Shown here: positions 26,490 to 35,504 of the stretch, in pieces
Numbering within the stretch: the stretch's first letter is position 1
How the letters are laid out: each line of letters begins with the position of its first letter
From: CAIWHR01 sp963708855
Lineage (GTDB): Bacteria; Pseudomonadota; Gammaproteobacteria; Burkholderiales; Casimicrobiaceae
Assembly: GCA_963708855.1 (NCBI GenBank)
Contig: CAVPUM010000023.1
Coordinates: 1 to 64,000, forward strand
Direction: 5' to 3'
DNA: 64,000 nt
Program-made: the position numbers and the translations under genes
The notes under the pieces: generated by a model
Databases searched by the model: none
Seen by the model: the letters and a program-made list of their open reading frames with translations, nothing else
Told to the model about the DNA's origin: nothing

Positions 26490-27946
26490 ATGCTCGATCC
26501 CGCCGTCCACGCCGCACTCGCCTCCGTCCTGCCGGCGTCGGCGCTGCTCACGACGACCGAGGAGACGAGGCCGTACGAATGCGACGGCCTCACGATGTAC
26601 CGCGAGCTGCCCGCGGCGGTCGCGATTCCCGACGACGAAGCGCAGCTGGTCGAGGTTCTGCGGCGCTGCCATGCGGCCGGCGTGCCCGTCGTCGCCCGCG
26701 GCGCCGGGACGAGCCTGTCCGGCGGCGCGCTGCCGGACAAGCGGGGCGTGCTGGTCGCGATGGCGAAGTTTCGCAACATCGTGGCGATCGACCCGCTGAC
26801 CCAGACCGCGGTCGTGCAGCCGGGCGTGCGCAACCTCGCGATCTCCGACGCCGCCGCGCCGTACGGTCTTTATTACGCGCCGGACCCGTCGTCGCAGATC
26901 GCGTGCACCATCGGCGGCAACGTCGGCGAGAACGCCGGGGGCGTGCACTGCCTCAAGTACGGGCTGACCGTGCACAACGTCCGCCGCGTGCGCGGCGCGC
27001 TCATCACCGGCGAGATCGTCGAGTTCGGCGGCGATGCGCTGGACAGCGCCGGGCTACGACCTGCTCGCGCTCGTCCACGGCTCCGAGGGCCTGCTCGCGG
27101 TCACCACCGAGATCACGGTCAAGCTCACGCCCAAGCCGCAGGCGGCGCAGGTCGCGCTCGCGGCCTTCGCCGATGTCGGCGCGGCCGGCGCGGCGGTGGC
27201 CGCGGTCATCGGCGCCGGCATCGTGCCGGCGGGACTCGAGATGATGGACCGGAGCGCCACGCGCGCGGTCGAGGAGTTCGTGCACGCCGGCTACCCGCTC
27301 GACGCCGCGGCGGTGCTGCTGGTCGAGACCGACGGCACGCCGGAGGAAGTGGCCGCGGACATGGCGGAGATCACCCGCGTGCTCGGCGCGGCCGGCGCGA
27401 CCGGGATCCGCGTGTCGAAGGACGAGCGCGAGCGCCTGCTGCTCTGGTCCGGCCGGAAGGCGGCGTTTCCCGGCGATCGGCCGGATCACGCCGGACTACT
27501 ACTGCATGGACGGCACGATTCCGCGGAGGGCGCTCGCCCAGGTGCTGCTGCGGATCGAGGCGCTGTCGGAGCAGTACAAGCTGCGCTGCGCCAACGTGTT
27601 CCACGCCGGCGACGGCAACCTGCATCCGCTCATCCTGTACGACGCCAACGTCGAAGACGAGAGCAAGCGCGCCGAAGCGTTCGGCGCCGCGATCCTCGAG
27701 CTGTGCATCGAGGTGGGCGGCACGATCACCGGCGAGCACGGCGTCGGCATCGAGAAGCTGCCGCAGATGTGCGTGCAGTTCCGGCCGGCCGAGCTCGAAT
27801 GCTTCCTCGCGGTCAAGGCGGCGTTCGACGCCAAAGGGCTGCTCAATCCGGGCAAGGGCGTCCCGACGCTGGCGCGCTGCGCCGAATTCGGCAAGATGCA
27901 CGTGCACCACGGCCAGCTTCCGCATCCGGAATTGCCGCGGTTCTAG
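26490..27946 (+). CDS. glcD: FAD-linked oxidase, GlcD-type glycolate/D-lactate dehydrogenase subunit (two frame breaks)
   Basis: About 484 residues. The FAD-binding PCMH domain shows VPVVARGAGTSLSGGALP and CTIGGNVGENAGGVHCLKYG. The FAD-oxidase C-terminal domain ends with HAGDGNLHPLILYD and GEHGVGIEKL, the catalytic and metal-site segments of GlcD. It oxidises glycolate or another 2-hydroxy acid together with GlcE and GlcF at the membrane. Two extra bases break the frame: GCCGGGCTAC near 27050 (one G too many) and TTTCCCGGCG near 27475 (one C too many). Removing them gives GYDLLALVHGSEG and AFPAIGRITPDYY, both family-typical. It is the first gene of the operon, 8 nt before the next flavoprotein. 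Confidence 0.88.
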
Positions 27947-27954
27947 GAGGGAAA

Positions 27955-29427
27955 ATGGGGTCGGACGCGACTCTCGGCGGACCATCGGCGCAGCACCGCG
28001 AGCGCGAAAATGCCATCCCGGCCCGCACGTTCACCTCGCGGCCGGATGCGCGCGAAGTCGCCGATCTCGTGACCCGGCTTACCGCCGACTTTGGCGACCG
28101 GGCGCTCACCTCGCGCGCGGTGCGCGACGGGCACAGCCACGGCGAGGGTCTGGCCGACGCGGGTCTGCCCGACGTCGTCGTCTTTCCGCACACCAACGAC
28201 GAGGTCGCGGCGATCGTGCGCCTGTGCCACGCGGCGCGCGTGCCCGGTCATCGCGTTCGGCGTCGGCACCTCGCTCGAGGGTCACGTCGCGGCGCTCTAC
28301 GGCGGCGTGTGCTGTCGATTTGTCGCAGATGAATCGCGTGCTCGAGATCAACGCCGAGGATCTCGACTGCCGCGTGCAGGCCGGCGTGCTGCGCGAGCAG
28401 CTGAACGTGGAGCTGAAGGGCACGGGTCTGTTCTTCCCGATCGACCCGGGTGCAAACGCGACGATCGGCGGGATGGCCGCTACGCGCGCATCGGGCACCA
28501 ACGCGGTTCGCTACGGAACGATGCGCGAGAACGTGCTGGGGCTGACGATCGTGACCCCCGACGGCCGGATCGTCCGGACCGGTGGCCGGGCGCGCAAGTC
28601 CAGCGCCGGGTACGATCTCACGCGGCTCTACGTCGGCGCGGAGGGTACGCTCGGCATCATCACCGAGATCCAGCTGCGGCTCTACGGTGTGCCGGAGGCG
28701 ATTTCTGCGGGCGTCTGCCAGTTTGCCACGCTGGAAGGTGCGGTGCAGACCGTCATCCTGGCGATGCAGCACGGAATTCCCGTCGCCCGGATCGAGCTGC
28801 TCGACGACGTGCAGATGGACGCCTGCATCCGCTACTCGAAGCTCGAGGGTTTCGCGGTGAAGCCGACGCTGTTCTTCGAGTTCCATGGCAGCGAGGCGGC
28901 CGTGGCGGAGCAGGCGGCACAGATGCGTACGATCACCGGGGAGTTCGGCGGCAGCGCATTCGAGTGGGCGACGAAGGCCGAGGACCGGACCCGTCTGTGG
29001 AAGGCGCGGCACGCCGCCTACTACGCCGCCAAGGCGATGTTCCCCGGCAAGGACGTGTTCGCCACCGACGCCTGCGTGCCGATCTCGCGGCTCGCCGACT
29101 GCGTGCTCGAGACCAAGGCCGACGCGGACGCGACCGGCCTCGTCGCACCGATCGTCGGCCATGTCGGCGATGGCAACTTCCACCTTTGCGTGCTGTTCGA
29201 CCCTGACCGATCCGCGCGAGCGCGCGGCCGCCGAAGATCTCGCCAAGCGCATCAGCCTGCGGGCGATCGCGATGGGCGGCACCTGCACCGGCGAGCACGG
29301 CATCGGCGTGCACAAACTCGAGGCGCTCGTCGCGGAGCATGGCGAGGCGGTCGACCTGATGCGCACGATCAAGCGCGCTCTCGACCCGCGCAACATCATG
29401 AATCCCGGCAAGACCGTGCCGCTCTGA
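27955..29427 (+). CDS. FAD-binding D-lactate dehydrogenase (cytochrome)-like protein (three frame breaks)
   Basis: About 489 residues of the same FAD-oxidase family but closer to D-lactate dehydrogenases (Dld) than to the first gene: AFGVGTSLEGHVAAL, DLSQMNRVLEINAEDL, DPGANATIGGMAATRASGTN, SAGYDLTRLYVGAEGTLGI and GHVGDGNFHLCVL. The C-terminus shows GEHGIGVHKL. The start ATG at 27955 has AGGAGG 5 nt upstream. Single extra bases occur near 28250 (GTGCCCGGTC), 28310 (GTGCTGTCGAT) and 29205 (GACCCTGACC). Because it sits inside the glc operon, it probably feeds electrons from D-lactate or a related 2-hydroxy acid into the same chain. Confidence 0.86.
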
Positions 29428-29440
29428 ATCATCACGAACG

Positions 29441-30133
29441 ATGTACACGCTCTATATCGCAAACAGGAACTACTCGTCCTGGTCGCTGCGCGGCTGGCTC
29501 GCCGCGAAGCTCGCGCGCGCTCCTTTCTCGGAAGTGATGGTGTCGCTGTCCGGCACGGGCTCGCCCAACCCCGCAAACCTCGCGTTCTCGCCGACGGCGC
29601 GCGTGCCCTGCCTGCACGACGGCGCGACGGTCGTCTGGGATTCGCTGGCCATCGCCGAATACCTCGCCGAACGGCATCCGGGCATGTGGCCGGACGACCC
29701 CGTCGCCCGGGCCTGGGCGCGCTCCGTGTGCGCCGAGATGCACTCGGGATTCACGACCCTGCGCAACGACATGACGATGTGCATACGCGAGCGCGTCGAC
29801 GTGCGGCCCTGGTCAGACGCGCTCGAGCGCGACATCGCGCGGGTCATCGCGATCTGGACCGAGGGACGACGCCGTTTCGGTCAGGGAGGGCTCCTGCTTT
29901 GCGGCGGATTCTCGCTCGCGGATGCGTTCTACGCGCCGGTAGCCTACCGGTTCCGCACCTATGGCGTGGTCCCCGACGGAGACGCCGGAGGCTACCTGCA
30001 GGCGCTACTCGCGCATCCGCTGCTGCGACAATGGGAGGAAGCCGCGCTGAAGGAGACCGAGATCATCGAGGCCGAGGAGCCGCGGATCATCTACCGCGAC
30101 AAGCTGGTGACCAAGGGCGGCGCGGACGCATGA
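29441..30133 (+). CDS. Glutathione S-transferase family protein
   Basis: A 230-residue GST with an N-terminal thioredoxin-like domain (MYTLYIANRNYSSWSLRGW; Ser in YSSWS is the likely glutathione-activating residue; ARVPCLHDG carries the cis-Pro). A helical C-terminal domain contains GGFSLADAFYAPVAYR, the N-capping and hydrophobic staple region. It is inserted between the Dld-like gene and glcE and overlaps the glcE ATG (ATGA), so it is co-translated with the oxidase. A role in protecting against reactive aldehydes or in glyoxal-type chemistry is possible but is inference. Confidence 0.87.
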   Translation: MYTLYIANRNYSSWSLRGWLAAKLARAPFSEVMVSLSGTGSPNPANLAFSPTARVPCLHDGATVVWDSLAIAEYLAERHPGMWPDDPVARAWARSVCAEMHSGFTTLRNDMTMCIRERVDVRPWSDALERDIARVIAIWTEGRRRFGQGGLLLCGGFSLADAFYAPVAYRFRTYGVVPDGDAGGYLQALLAHPLLRQWEEAALKETEIIEAEEPRIIYRDKLVTKGGADA

Positions 30134-31209
30134 CGGATGCTGTACTGGCCGATCTCCAGGCGCGGATACGCGCGGCGGCGGCCGTGCAATCTCCCCTCGT
30201 GATACGCGGGGGCGGCACCAAGGATTTCTACGGACAAGCCGCCGTCGGCGCCGTCCTCGACACGACGTCCTGGGCGGGTGTCCTCGATTACGACCCGACC
30301 GAGCTCGTGATCACCGCGCGCGCCGGGACACCGCTGGCGGACATCGAACAAGCATTGCGCGCTTCCGGTCAGATGCTCCCCTGCGAGCCGCCGCACTTCG
30401 GCGCGCGCGCGACGCTGGGCGGCGCGGTGGCGGCGGGGCTGTCGGGACCGCGCCGTCCCTATGCCGGGGCGATGCGTGACATCGTCCTCGGCGTGCGGCT
30501 GTTCGATGGTCGCGGCGAGGACCTCGCGTTCGGTGGGCGCGTCATGAAGAATGTCGCGGGCTTCGATCTGTCGCGCGTCATGACCGGCGCGCTCGGCACC
30601 TTGGGTGTATTGACCGAAGTCTCGCTCAAGTGCGTGCCGCTGCCCAAGACCGAGACGACCCGCGTGCTCGAGTGTTCCGTCGGCGATGCGATACGGTTGG
30701 CCAACGCTTGGAGCAGCAAGCCGCTGCCGGTGTCGGCGACCTGCCATCACGCGGGCCGGCTCGCGGTGCGGCTGTCCGGCGCCGCGCCGGCGGTCGACGC
30801 CGCGGCGCGGCAGATCGGCGGAGCCGAGCTCCCTGCCGGCAGTGCCTTCTGGGAAGGCATTCGCGAGCAGACCCACGCGTACTTCGCCGCGACGCGCGCG
30901 GGTGGCGCGCCGCTCTGGCGACTGTCCGTCAAGGCGACGGCACCCTACCGGGATCTCGGCGGCGAGCAGATGATCGAATGGAGCGGCGCGTTGCGCTGGC
31001 TGATTGCCGGCGAGCAGACGGAACCCGCGCAGGTTCGCGCCTGGGCCCGTGACCAGGGCGGTCATGCGACGCTGTTTCGCGCCGCGGACAAGTCCGCTGG
31101 CGCGTTCCATCCGTTGCCGGACACGCTGCACGCGCTGCATCGCCGCCTGAAGGCAACGTTCGATCCCGCCGGCATCCTGAATCGCGGCCGCCTCTACTCC
31201 GATTTCTGA
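30130..31209 (+). CDS. glcE: Glycolate oxidase FAD-binding subunit GlcE
   Basis: A 359-residue FAD-binding protein (PCMH fold without the full oxidase C-domain), as is usual for GlcE (about 350). Motifs: PLVIRGGGTKDFYG, EPPHFGARATLGGAVAAGLSGPRRPYAG, DIVLGVRLFDGRGEDLAFGGRVMKNVAGFDLSR and, at the end, FDPAGILNRGRLY. The complex of GlcD, GlcE and GlcF oxidises glycolate and passes electrons to the quinone pool. The ATG overlaps the GST stop (ATGA). Its own TGA overlaps the glcF ATG as TGATG, where a dispersed repeat begins. Confidence 0.92.
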   Translation: MTDAVLADLQARIRAAAAVQSPLVIRGGGTKDFYGQAAVGAVLDTTSWAGVLDYDPTELVITARAGTPLADIEQALRASGQMLPCEPPHFGARATLGGAVAAGLSGPRRPYAGAMRDIVLGVRLFDGRGEDLAFGGRVMKNVAGFDLSRVMTGALGTLGVLTEVSLKCVPLPKTETTRVLECSVGDAIRLANAWSSKPLPVSATCHHAGRLAVRLSGAAPAVDAAARQIGGAELPAGSAFWEGIREQTHAYFAATRAGGAPLWRLSVKATAPYRDLGGEQMIEWSGALRWLIAGEQTEPAQVRAWARDQGGHATLFRAADKSAGAFHPLPDTLHALHRRLKATFDPAGILNRGRLYSDF

Positions 31210-31245
31210 TGAACGACCCCCGCGCTACGCTCGCTGCCCCCGAGG
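31207..31245 (+). repeat. Dispersed GC-rich repeat at the glcE/glcF junction
   Basis: The bases TGATGAACGACCCCC followed by a CGCT-ACGCTCGCTGCCCCCGAGG variant match the start of the tandem repeats at 46.5 kb. The TGA is the glcE stop and the ATG the glcF start, and the first dozen glcF codons are repeat sequence. This copy is more diverged than those at 46.5 kb. Confidence 0.6.
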
Positions 31246-32504
31246 AGGCTCGCCCAGTGCAAACCGCCCTTGCCGATTTCATCCGTGACACGCCCGCGGG
31301 CCGCGAGGCCGACGCGATCCTGCGCTCGTGCGTGCACTGCGGGTTCTGCACTGCAACCTGCCCGACCTATCTGCTCCTGGGCGACGAGCAGGACAGTCCG
31401 CGCGGCCGCATCTATCTCATCAAGGAGATGCTCGAAGGCAACGCGACGAGCGCGAAGACGCGATTGCATCTCGACCGGTGCCTTACCTGCCGCAGCTGCG
31501 AGACCACCTGTCCCTCCGGTGTCCAATACGGGCGGTTGGTCGACATCGGCCGGCACGTGGTCGATCAGCGCGCGCCGCGTCCGCTCGGCAGTCGCGCCCA
31601 GCGCTGGCTGATCCGCGAAGGTCTTCTCGCTCGCCCGCTCTTCGCTGCGGGACTGGCCATCGGCCGCATGCTGAAACCCGTGCTGCCCGCGGCCCTGGGC
31701 GCCAAGATCCTCGACGCGCGACCGGCGGGGGTGTGGCCTGCCGCGCGACACCGGCGCAAGATGCTGGCGCTCGATTCCTGCGTGCAGGGAGCGTTGGCGC
31801 CCGGCATCGACGCCGCGATGGCGCGCGTGCTCGACCGGATCGGAATCTCGCTGCTGCGCGTTTCGGCCGCGGGCTGTTGCGGCGCGTTGCCCCATCACCT
31901 GAGCGGTGAGGCGCGGGCGATGGCCATCGTCAAGCGCAACGTCGATGTCTGGTGGCCGCACGTCGACCGCGATGTCGAGACGATCGTCGTCACCGCCAGC
32001 GGCTGCGGCGTCATGGTCAAGGATTACGGGCACCTGCTGCGCGGCGATCGCGCGTACGCGGAAAGGGCAAGGCGCATCTCGGCGCTCACCCGCGACCCGA
32101 TCGAGTTGATCGGGGCCGAATGGCCGCGCATCGCGCCCGCAATCGCGATGGACCTCGGCGCGCAGAAGGTCGCGTTCCAGTCGCCGTGCTCGCTGCAGCA
32201 CGGCATGAAGCTCAAGGGGCGCGTCGAGGAGATCCTGCTGGCGCTCGGTCTCGAGCTGACGCCGGTGGCCGATGCCCACCTCTGCTGCGGCTCGGCGGGC
32301 ACGTACTCGCTGCTGCAACCGGCGCTTTCGCGCGAGCTCAAGGCCGCGAAGCTCAAAGCGCTGGAGGCGGGGCGGCCCGACGTCATCGCGACCGCGAACA
32401 TCGGCTGTCTCGCGCATCTTGCCGACGGCGCGAGGCGGCCGGTGCGCCACTGGATCGAGCTGCTCGACGCGCGGATGCTGGGTGGCGAGCGAGCGCCATC
32501 GTAG
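31209..32504 (+). CDS. glcF: Glycolate oxidase iron-sulfur subunit GlcF
   Basis: A 431-residue protein with two N-terminal [4Fe-4S] motifs, CVHCGFCTATCP and CLTCRSCETTCP (residues about 38-100), and two CCG-type cysteine domains (AGCCGALPHH and SGCGVMVKDY, then the CCGSAGTYSLL region). It conducts electrons from the GlcD/GlcE flavins to the membrane. The length is close to E. coli GlcF (407), with an N-terminal extension of about 20 residues (NDPRATLAAPEE) that is encoded by the dispersed repeat and is probably disordered. It is followed by a thioesterase gene after 28 nt. Confidence 0.93.
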   Translation: MNDPRATLAAPEEARPVQTALADFIRDTPAGREADAILRSCVHCGFCTATCPTYLLLGDEQDSPRGRIYLIKEMLEGNATSAKTRLHLDRCLTCRSCETTCPSGVQYGRLVDIGRHVVDQRAPRPLGSRAQRWLIREGLLARPLFAAGLAIGRMLKPVLPAALGAKILDARPAGVWPAARHRRKMLALDSCVQGALAPGIDAAMARVLDRIGISLLRVSAAGCCGALPHHLSGEARAMAIVKRNVDVWWPHVDRDVETIVVTASGCGVMVKDYGHLLRGDRAYAERARRISALTRDPIELIGAEWPRIAPAIAMDLGAQKVAFQSPCSLQHGMKLKGRVEEILLALGLELTPVADAHLCCGSAGTYSLLQPALSRELKAAKLKALEAGRPDVIATANIGCLAHLADGARRPVRHWIELLDARMLGGERAPS

Positions 32505-32532
32505 CTTCTGCCACTTCTGTCGCGCGATTCCG

Positions 32533-32979
32533 ATGCCCGCAACCTCTGACGCCCCGCGCTCGGGTTACCACCACTTCCTCGCGATCCCGACGCGGTGGAT
32601 GGACAACGACAGCTACGGTCACGTCAACAACGTGACGTACTACTCGTACTTCGACACCGTCGTGAACGAGCACCTGGTCCGCGTCGGCGGACTCGACATC
32701 GGCAACGATCCAGTCGTCGGCTACGTCGTCGAGACCAGTTGCCGGTTCCGGAAGCCGCTGTCGTTTCCCGAGGCCATCGATGCGGGACTGCGCATCGCCA
32801 GGCTCGGAGCGACGTCGGTGACCTACGAGATCGGCATTTTTCGCCAGGGCGACGACGAACCGGCGGCAACCGGACGCTTCGTTCATGTCTGGGTGGACCG
32901 CGCGACGCAGCGTCCGGCGCCGATCCCGCCGCGGATTCGCGCGGTGCTGCAACCGCTGATGGCGCAGCCCCGGTCGTGA
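32533..32979 (+). CDS. Acyl-CoA thioesterase (4-hydroxybenzoyl-CoA type, hot-dog fold)
   Basis: A 148-residue single-domain thioesterase. TRWMDNDSYGHVNNVTYYSY carries the catalytic Asp and the HVNN motif of the 4HBT/YbgC family. ETSCRFRKPLSFPEAIDAGL is the second conserved block. It hydrolyses a short or aromatic acyl-CoA in the cytoplasm. It begins 28 nt after glcF and overlaps the next gene (GTGA), so it lies at the transition between the glycolate operon and the acetyltransferase/ispDF group. Confidence 0.88.
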   Translation: MPATSDAPRSGYHHFLAIPTRWMDNDSYGHVNNVTYYSYFDTVVNEHLVRVGGLDIGNDPVVGYVVETSCRFRKPLSFPEAIDAGLRIARLGATSVTYEIGIFRQGDDEPAATGRFVHVWVDRATQRPAPIPPRIRAVLQPLMAQPRS

Positions 32980-33488
32980 ACGACGCCAAGACGACGGCGG
33001 CGGTCGTGACCTGCGCGCCGATGACCACCGCAACCGTGCCCGGCGCCTTCGCGCTGCTGAGCGAGTTCCTGCGCGAGGACGGACACTACCTGGCATCGAG
33101 TGGCGCCTACGGCGATGGCGGGAGCGATGCCCTGGCGCGGGCTCTCGATCTGTTCGTCGCCCGACCCGAGATCGGCTTCGTCTGGCTCGCAACGGGCGAT
33201 GTCGACGCGACACCCGTAGCGATCGGCGCCTGCGTGGTCTGCTACGCGATATCGACGTCGCGCGGCACGCTCGTCGCCAAGCTCGACGACGTCACCGTCG
33301 GCCGCGGCTGGCAGGGGCGGGGGGTCGGCAGCGCGATGCTCGCGGCGTTGGGCGACGCATTGCGCGCGCGCGGCATCGCGCGGATCGACACGGCCTGCCA
33401 CCGCGCCAATGCGGGCGCCTGGCGTTTCTACGAACGGCTGGGCTTTCGTCCGCTCGACGAAGAGCGCTTCGCGTTGCTGCTCGCGTGA
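32976..33488 (+). CDS. GNAT-family N-acetyltransferase
   Basis: A 170-residue acetyltransferase. The acetyl-CoA-binding motif A is GRGWQGRGVGSAMLAAL (a Q/RxxGxG/A signature). IDTACHRANAGAWRFYERLGF is the C-terminal GNAT motif B. The GTG at 32976 overlaps the thioesterase stop codon as GTGA; an internal ATG at 33021 is an alternative start. The target (amino acid, amine or protein) cannot be told. It precedes ispD by 11 nt. Confidence 0.85.
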   Translation: MNDAKTTAAVVTCAPMTTATVPGAFALLSEFLREDGHYLASSGAYGDGGSDALARALDLFVARPEIGFVWLATGDVDATPVAIGACVVCYAISTSRGTLVAKLDDVTVGRGWQGRGVGSAMLAALGDALRARGIARIDTACHRANAGAWRFYERLGFRPLDEERFALLLA

Positions 33489-33499
33489 GTGGCTGATCA

Positions 33500-34216
33500 A
33501 TGACCGCGCGCCGCATTGCGCTTATTCCCGCTGCCGGCGGCGGCAGTCGCTTCGGTGGTGACCTGCCGAAGCAGTATGCCGATCTCGCCGGCAAGCCGCT
33601 GCTGGAACGCACGATCGAGCGGATTCGCAGTGCGCTCGCGCTCGATGCCATCGTCGTCGCGCTGGCGCCCGACGATGCGTACTTTCGCAGGATGGGCAGG
33701 ACGTTGCATGGAGTGGAACCCCTCCATTGCGGCGGCGCCACCCGTGCCGAGACCGTAGCGAATGCACTGGCCGGACTCGCCGGGCGCTGCGGCGCCGACG
33801 ATTGGATACTCGTCCACGATGCGGCGCGCCCCTGCGTTCCTATCGATGCGCTGCAACGGCTCGCCGCCGAGCTGGCCGACGATGGGGTAGGCGGCTTGCT
33901 GGCGGTTCCGGTGGCCGATACGCTCAAACGCGAAGACCGGGCGACGCCTGCGCGCGTGCTGCGGACCGAGGATCGCGCCGGCCTTTGGCAGGCGCAGACT
34001 CCGCAGATGTTCCGCTGTGGCATCCTGCGCGCCGCGCTGGCACTGCCGGGGGCGTCCCGCGCCACCGACGAAGCAGCGGCCGTGGAGGCGCTGGCGGCCA
34101 CCGGCGCGTGCGCGCCGCCGTGGCTCATCACCGGCAGTGCGCTCAACATCAAGATCACCTTCGCGACCGACCTGGCCCTCGCGGCAGCCATCCTTGCCCT
34201 GCAGGAAGAAAGATGA
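33500..34216 (+). CDS. ispD: 2-C-methyl-D-erythritol 4-phosphate cytidylyltransferase (IspD)
   Basis: A 238-residue enzyme of the non-mevalonate isoprenoid pathway, which couples MEP to CTP. The CTP-binding loop PAAGGGSRFGGDLPKQY (residues about 10-27) holds the conserved basic residues. VHDAARPCVP and LWQAQTPQMFR are further hallmarks. The length is normal. It overlaps ispF by 4 nt, as is common in Proteobacteria. The preceding GNAT gene is 11 nt upstream. Confidence 0.95.
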   Translation: MTARRIALIPAAGGGSRFGGDLPKQYADLAGKPLLERTIERIRSALALDAIVVALAPDDAYFRRMGRTLHGVEPLHCGGATRAETVANALAGLAGRCGADDWILVHDAARPCVPIDALQRLAAELADDGVGGLLAVPVADTLKREDRATPARVLRTEDRAGLWQAQTPQMFRCGILRAALALPGASRATDEAAAVEALAATGACAPPWLITGSALNIKITFATDLALAAAILALQEER

Positions 34217-34692
34217 CGAACATGCGGATCGGCAATGGATTCGACGTCCACGCTCTCGTCGCCGGCCGCCCGCTGGTGCTGGGCGGCGTGGCCATTCCGC
34301 ATGAGCGCGGCCTCGAGGGTCATTCGGATGCCGACGTCCTGCTGCATTCGGTCTGCGACGCCATTCTGGGCGCCCTCGCGCTGGGCGACATCGGCGTGCA
34401 CTTTCCCGATGCCGATGCGCGCTGGAAAGGCGCCGACAGCCGGGTGCTGCTGCGTCATGTGGCAGCGCTTGCTTCCGCGCGGGGATGGCGCATCGGCAAC
34501 CTCGACGTCACCGTGATAGCCGAGGCGCCGAAGCTCGCCCCGCATGTGCCCGCGATGCGCGCGAATCTCGCGGGTGACCTCGCCTGCGACATCGGCGCGA
34601 TCAGCGTGAAGGCGACCACGACCGAGCGCCTCGGATTTGCGGGCAGGGGCGAGGGCATCGCCGCGCTGGCGACGGTGCTGCTGCGGAGCTAA
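34213..34692 (+). CDS. ispF: 2-C-methyl-D-erythritol 2,4-cyclodiphosphate synthase (IspF)
   Basis: A 159-residue trimeric enzyme making MEcPP. The metal ligands are in GNGFDVHALV and GLEGHSDADVLLHSVCDA. The late TTTERLGFAGRGEGIAA is diagnostic. The ATG at 34213 overlaps ispD (ATGA). The stop codon overlaps that of the convergent phosphopantetheinyl transferase gene by three bases, leaving no room for a separate terminator. Confidence 0.96.
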   Translation: MTNMRIGNGFDVHALVAGRPLVLGGVAIPHERGLEGHSDADVLLHSVCDAILGALALGDIGVHFPDADARWKGADSRVLLRHVAALASARGWRIGNLDVTVIAEAPKLAPHVPAMRANLAGDLACDIGAISVKATTTERLGFAGRGEGIAALATVLLRS

Positions 34693-35450
34693 CGCCGCAA
34701 CTGCGCGGCGTCGAAGCGCAGCACCGTCCAGTCCCGACCTTCGGCGGCGACCGCGGCGGCAAATCCGGGCGGTGCATCGAGGCTCATCAAGCGCCAGCGA
34801 TCCCGCGCCCGCACATCGCATTCGTCGCGGATGAGCGCGTCGTCGCCGTCGAGGTGCGACACCGAAAACGACCGCGTCGGGTAGGAGAGGCCCTCGCCGC
34901 GCGCCTTGACGTACGCCTCCTTGCGCGTCCAGATGCGGAAGAAGGCCTCTCGTCGCGCGTCCTCAGCGAGCGCGGACAGCACGGCGCATTCAAGAGATGA
35001 AAAAGCCTGCCGAGCCACTCCGACGATGTCGACGTCGCGCTTCGTCGCCTCGATGTCGATCCCGACTTCGCGCCCCGATGCGATGGCATAGACGGCCGCA
35101 TCGTCCGCGTGCGCGACGTTGAAGCAAAGTCCCGGCGCGTCCACGAGGTACGGTTTGCCGTGGCTGCCGTAGCCGATGCGGAGCGCCGAGGGGTCGGCCG
35201 AGGTGTACGCCGCGAGCAGGCGCCGCAGGAAATTGCGGGCCACGGCGAACCGTCGATGCAGTTGCGGCGTGCGCAACCGGTCGGCGCGCGCGCGTTCGTC
35301 GGCGGCGAGCGCGCCGGCGGGCGCAGGCGCATCGTCGCCCCCGCCCAGCAGCGATGCGGCCCACACATGCACGTGTCCCGAATCGGGCGGCGACACTTCC
35401 ATGTACGGATGCATCGCCTCCAACGACGAGGCGTCAGTCACCGTTTTCAT
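34689..35450 (-). CDS. Sfp-type 4'-phosphopantetheinyl transferase
   Basis: A 253-residue two-repeat PPTase that loads the phosphopantetheine arm on carrier-protein serines. The Mg/CoA motif is EVGIDIEAT (residues about 128-136), and the second motif is FFRIWTRKEAYVKARGEGL (a W-x-x-K-E-A-x-x-K signature). Upstream FAVARNFLRRLLA and SHGKPYL are typical of Sfp/Gsp enzymes rather than AcpS. It lies 54 nt downstream of the NRPS gene on the same strand, and thus should activate the NRPS carrier domain and the carrier fused to the acyl ligase. Confidence 0.93.
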   Translation of the reverse strand: MKTVTDASSLEAMHPYMEVSPPDSGHVHVWAASLLGGGDDAPAPAGALAADERARADRLRTPQLHRRFAVARNFLRRLLAAYTSADPSALRIGYGSHGKPYLVDAPGLCFNVAHADDAAVYAIASGREVGIDIEATKRDVDIVGVARQAFSSLECAVLSALAEDARREAFFRIWTRKEAYVKARGEGLSYPTRSFSVSHLDGDDALIRDECDVRARDRWRLMSLDAPPGFAAAVAAEGRDWTVLRFDAAQLRR

Positions 35451-35504
35451 CGTGCGGCGGTCCTGCGCGCTGCGGGGTGAGCGACGACTGCGGCGGCAGT
35501 CCGG

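Noticed and set aside
28250..28320. Programmed frameshifting in the Dld-like gene
   Set aside because: Two +1 changes only 60 bases apart, with no slippery heptamer or conserved structure, are better explained as extra bases.
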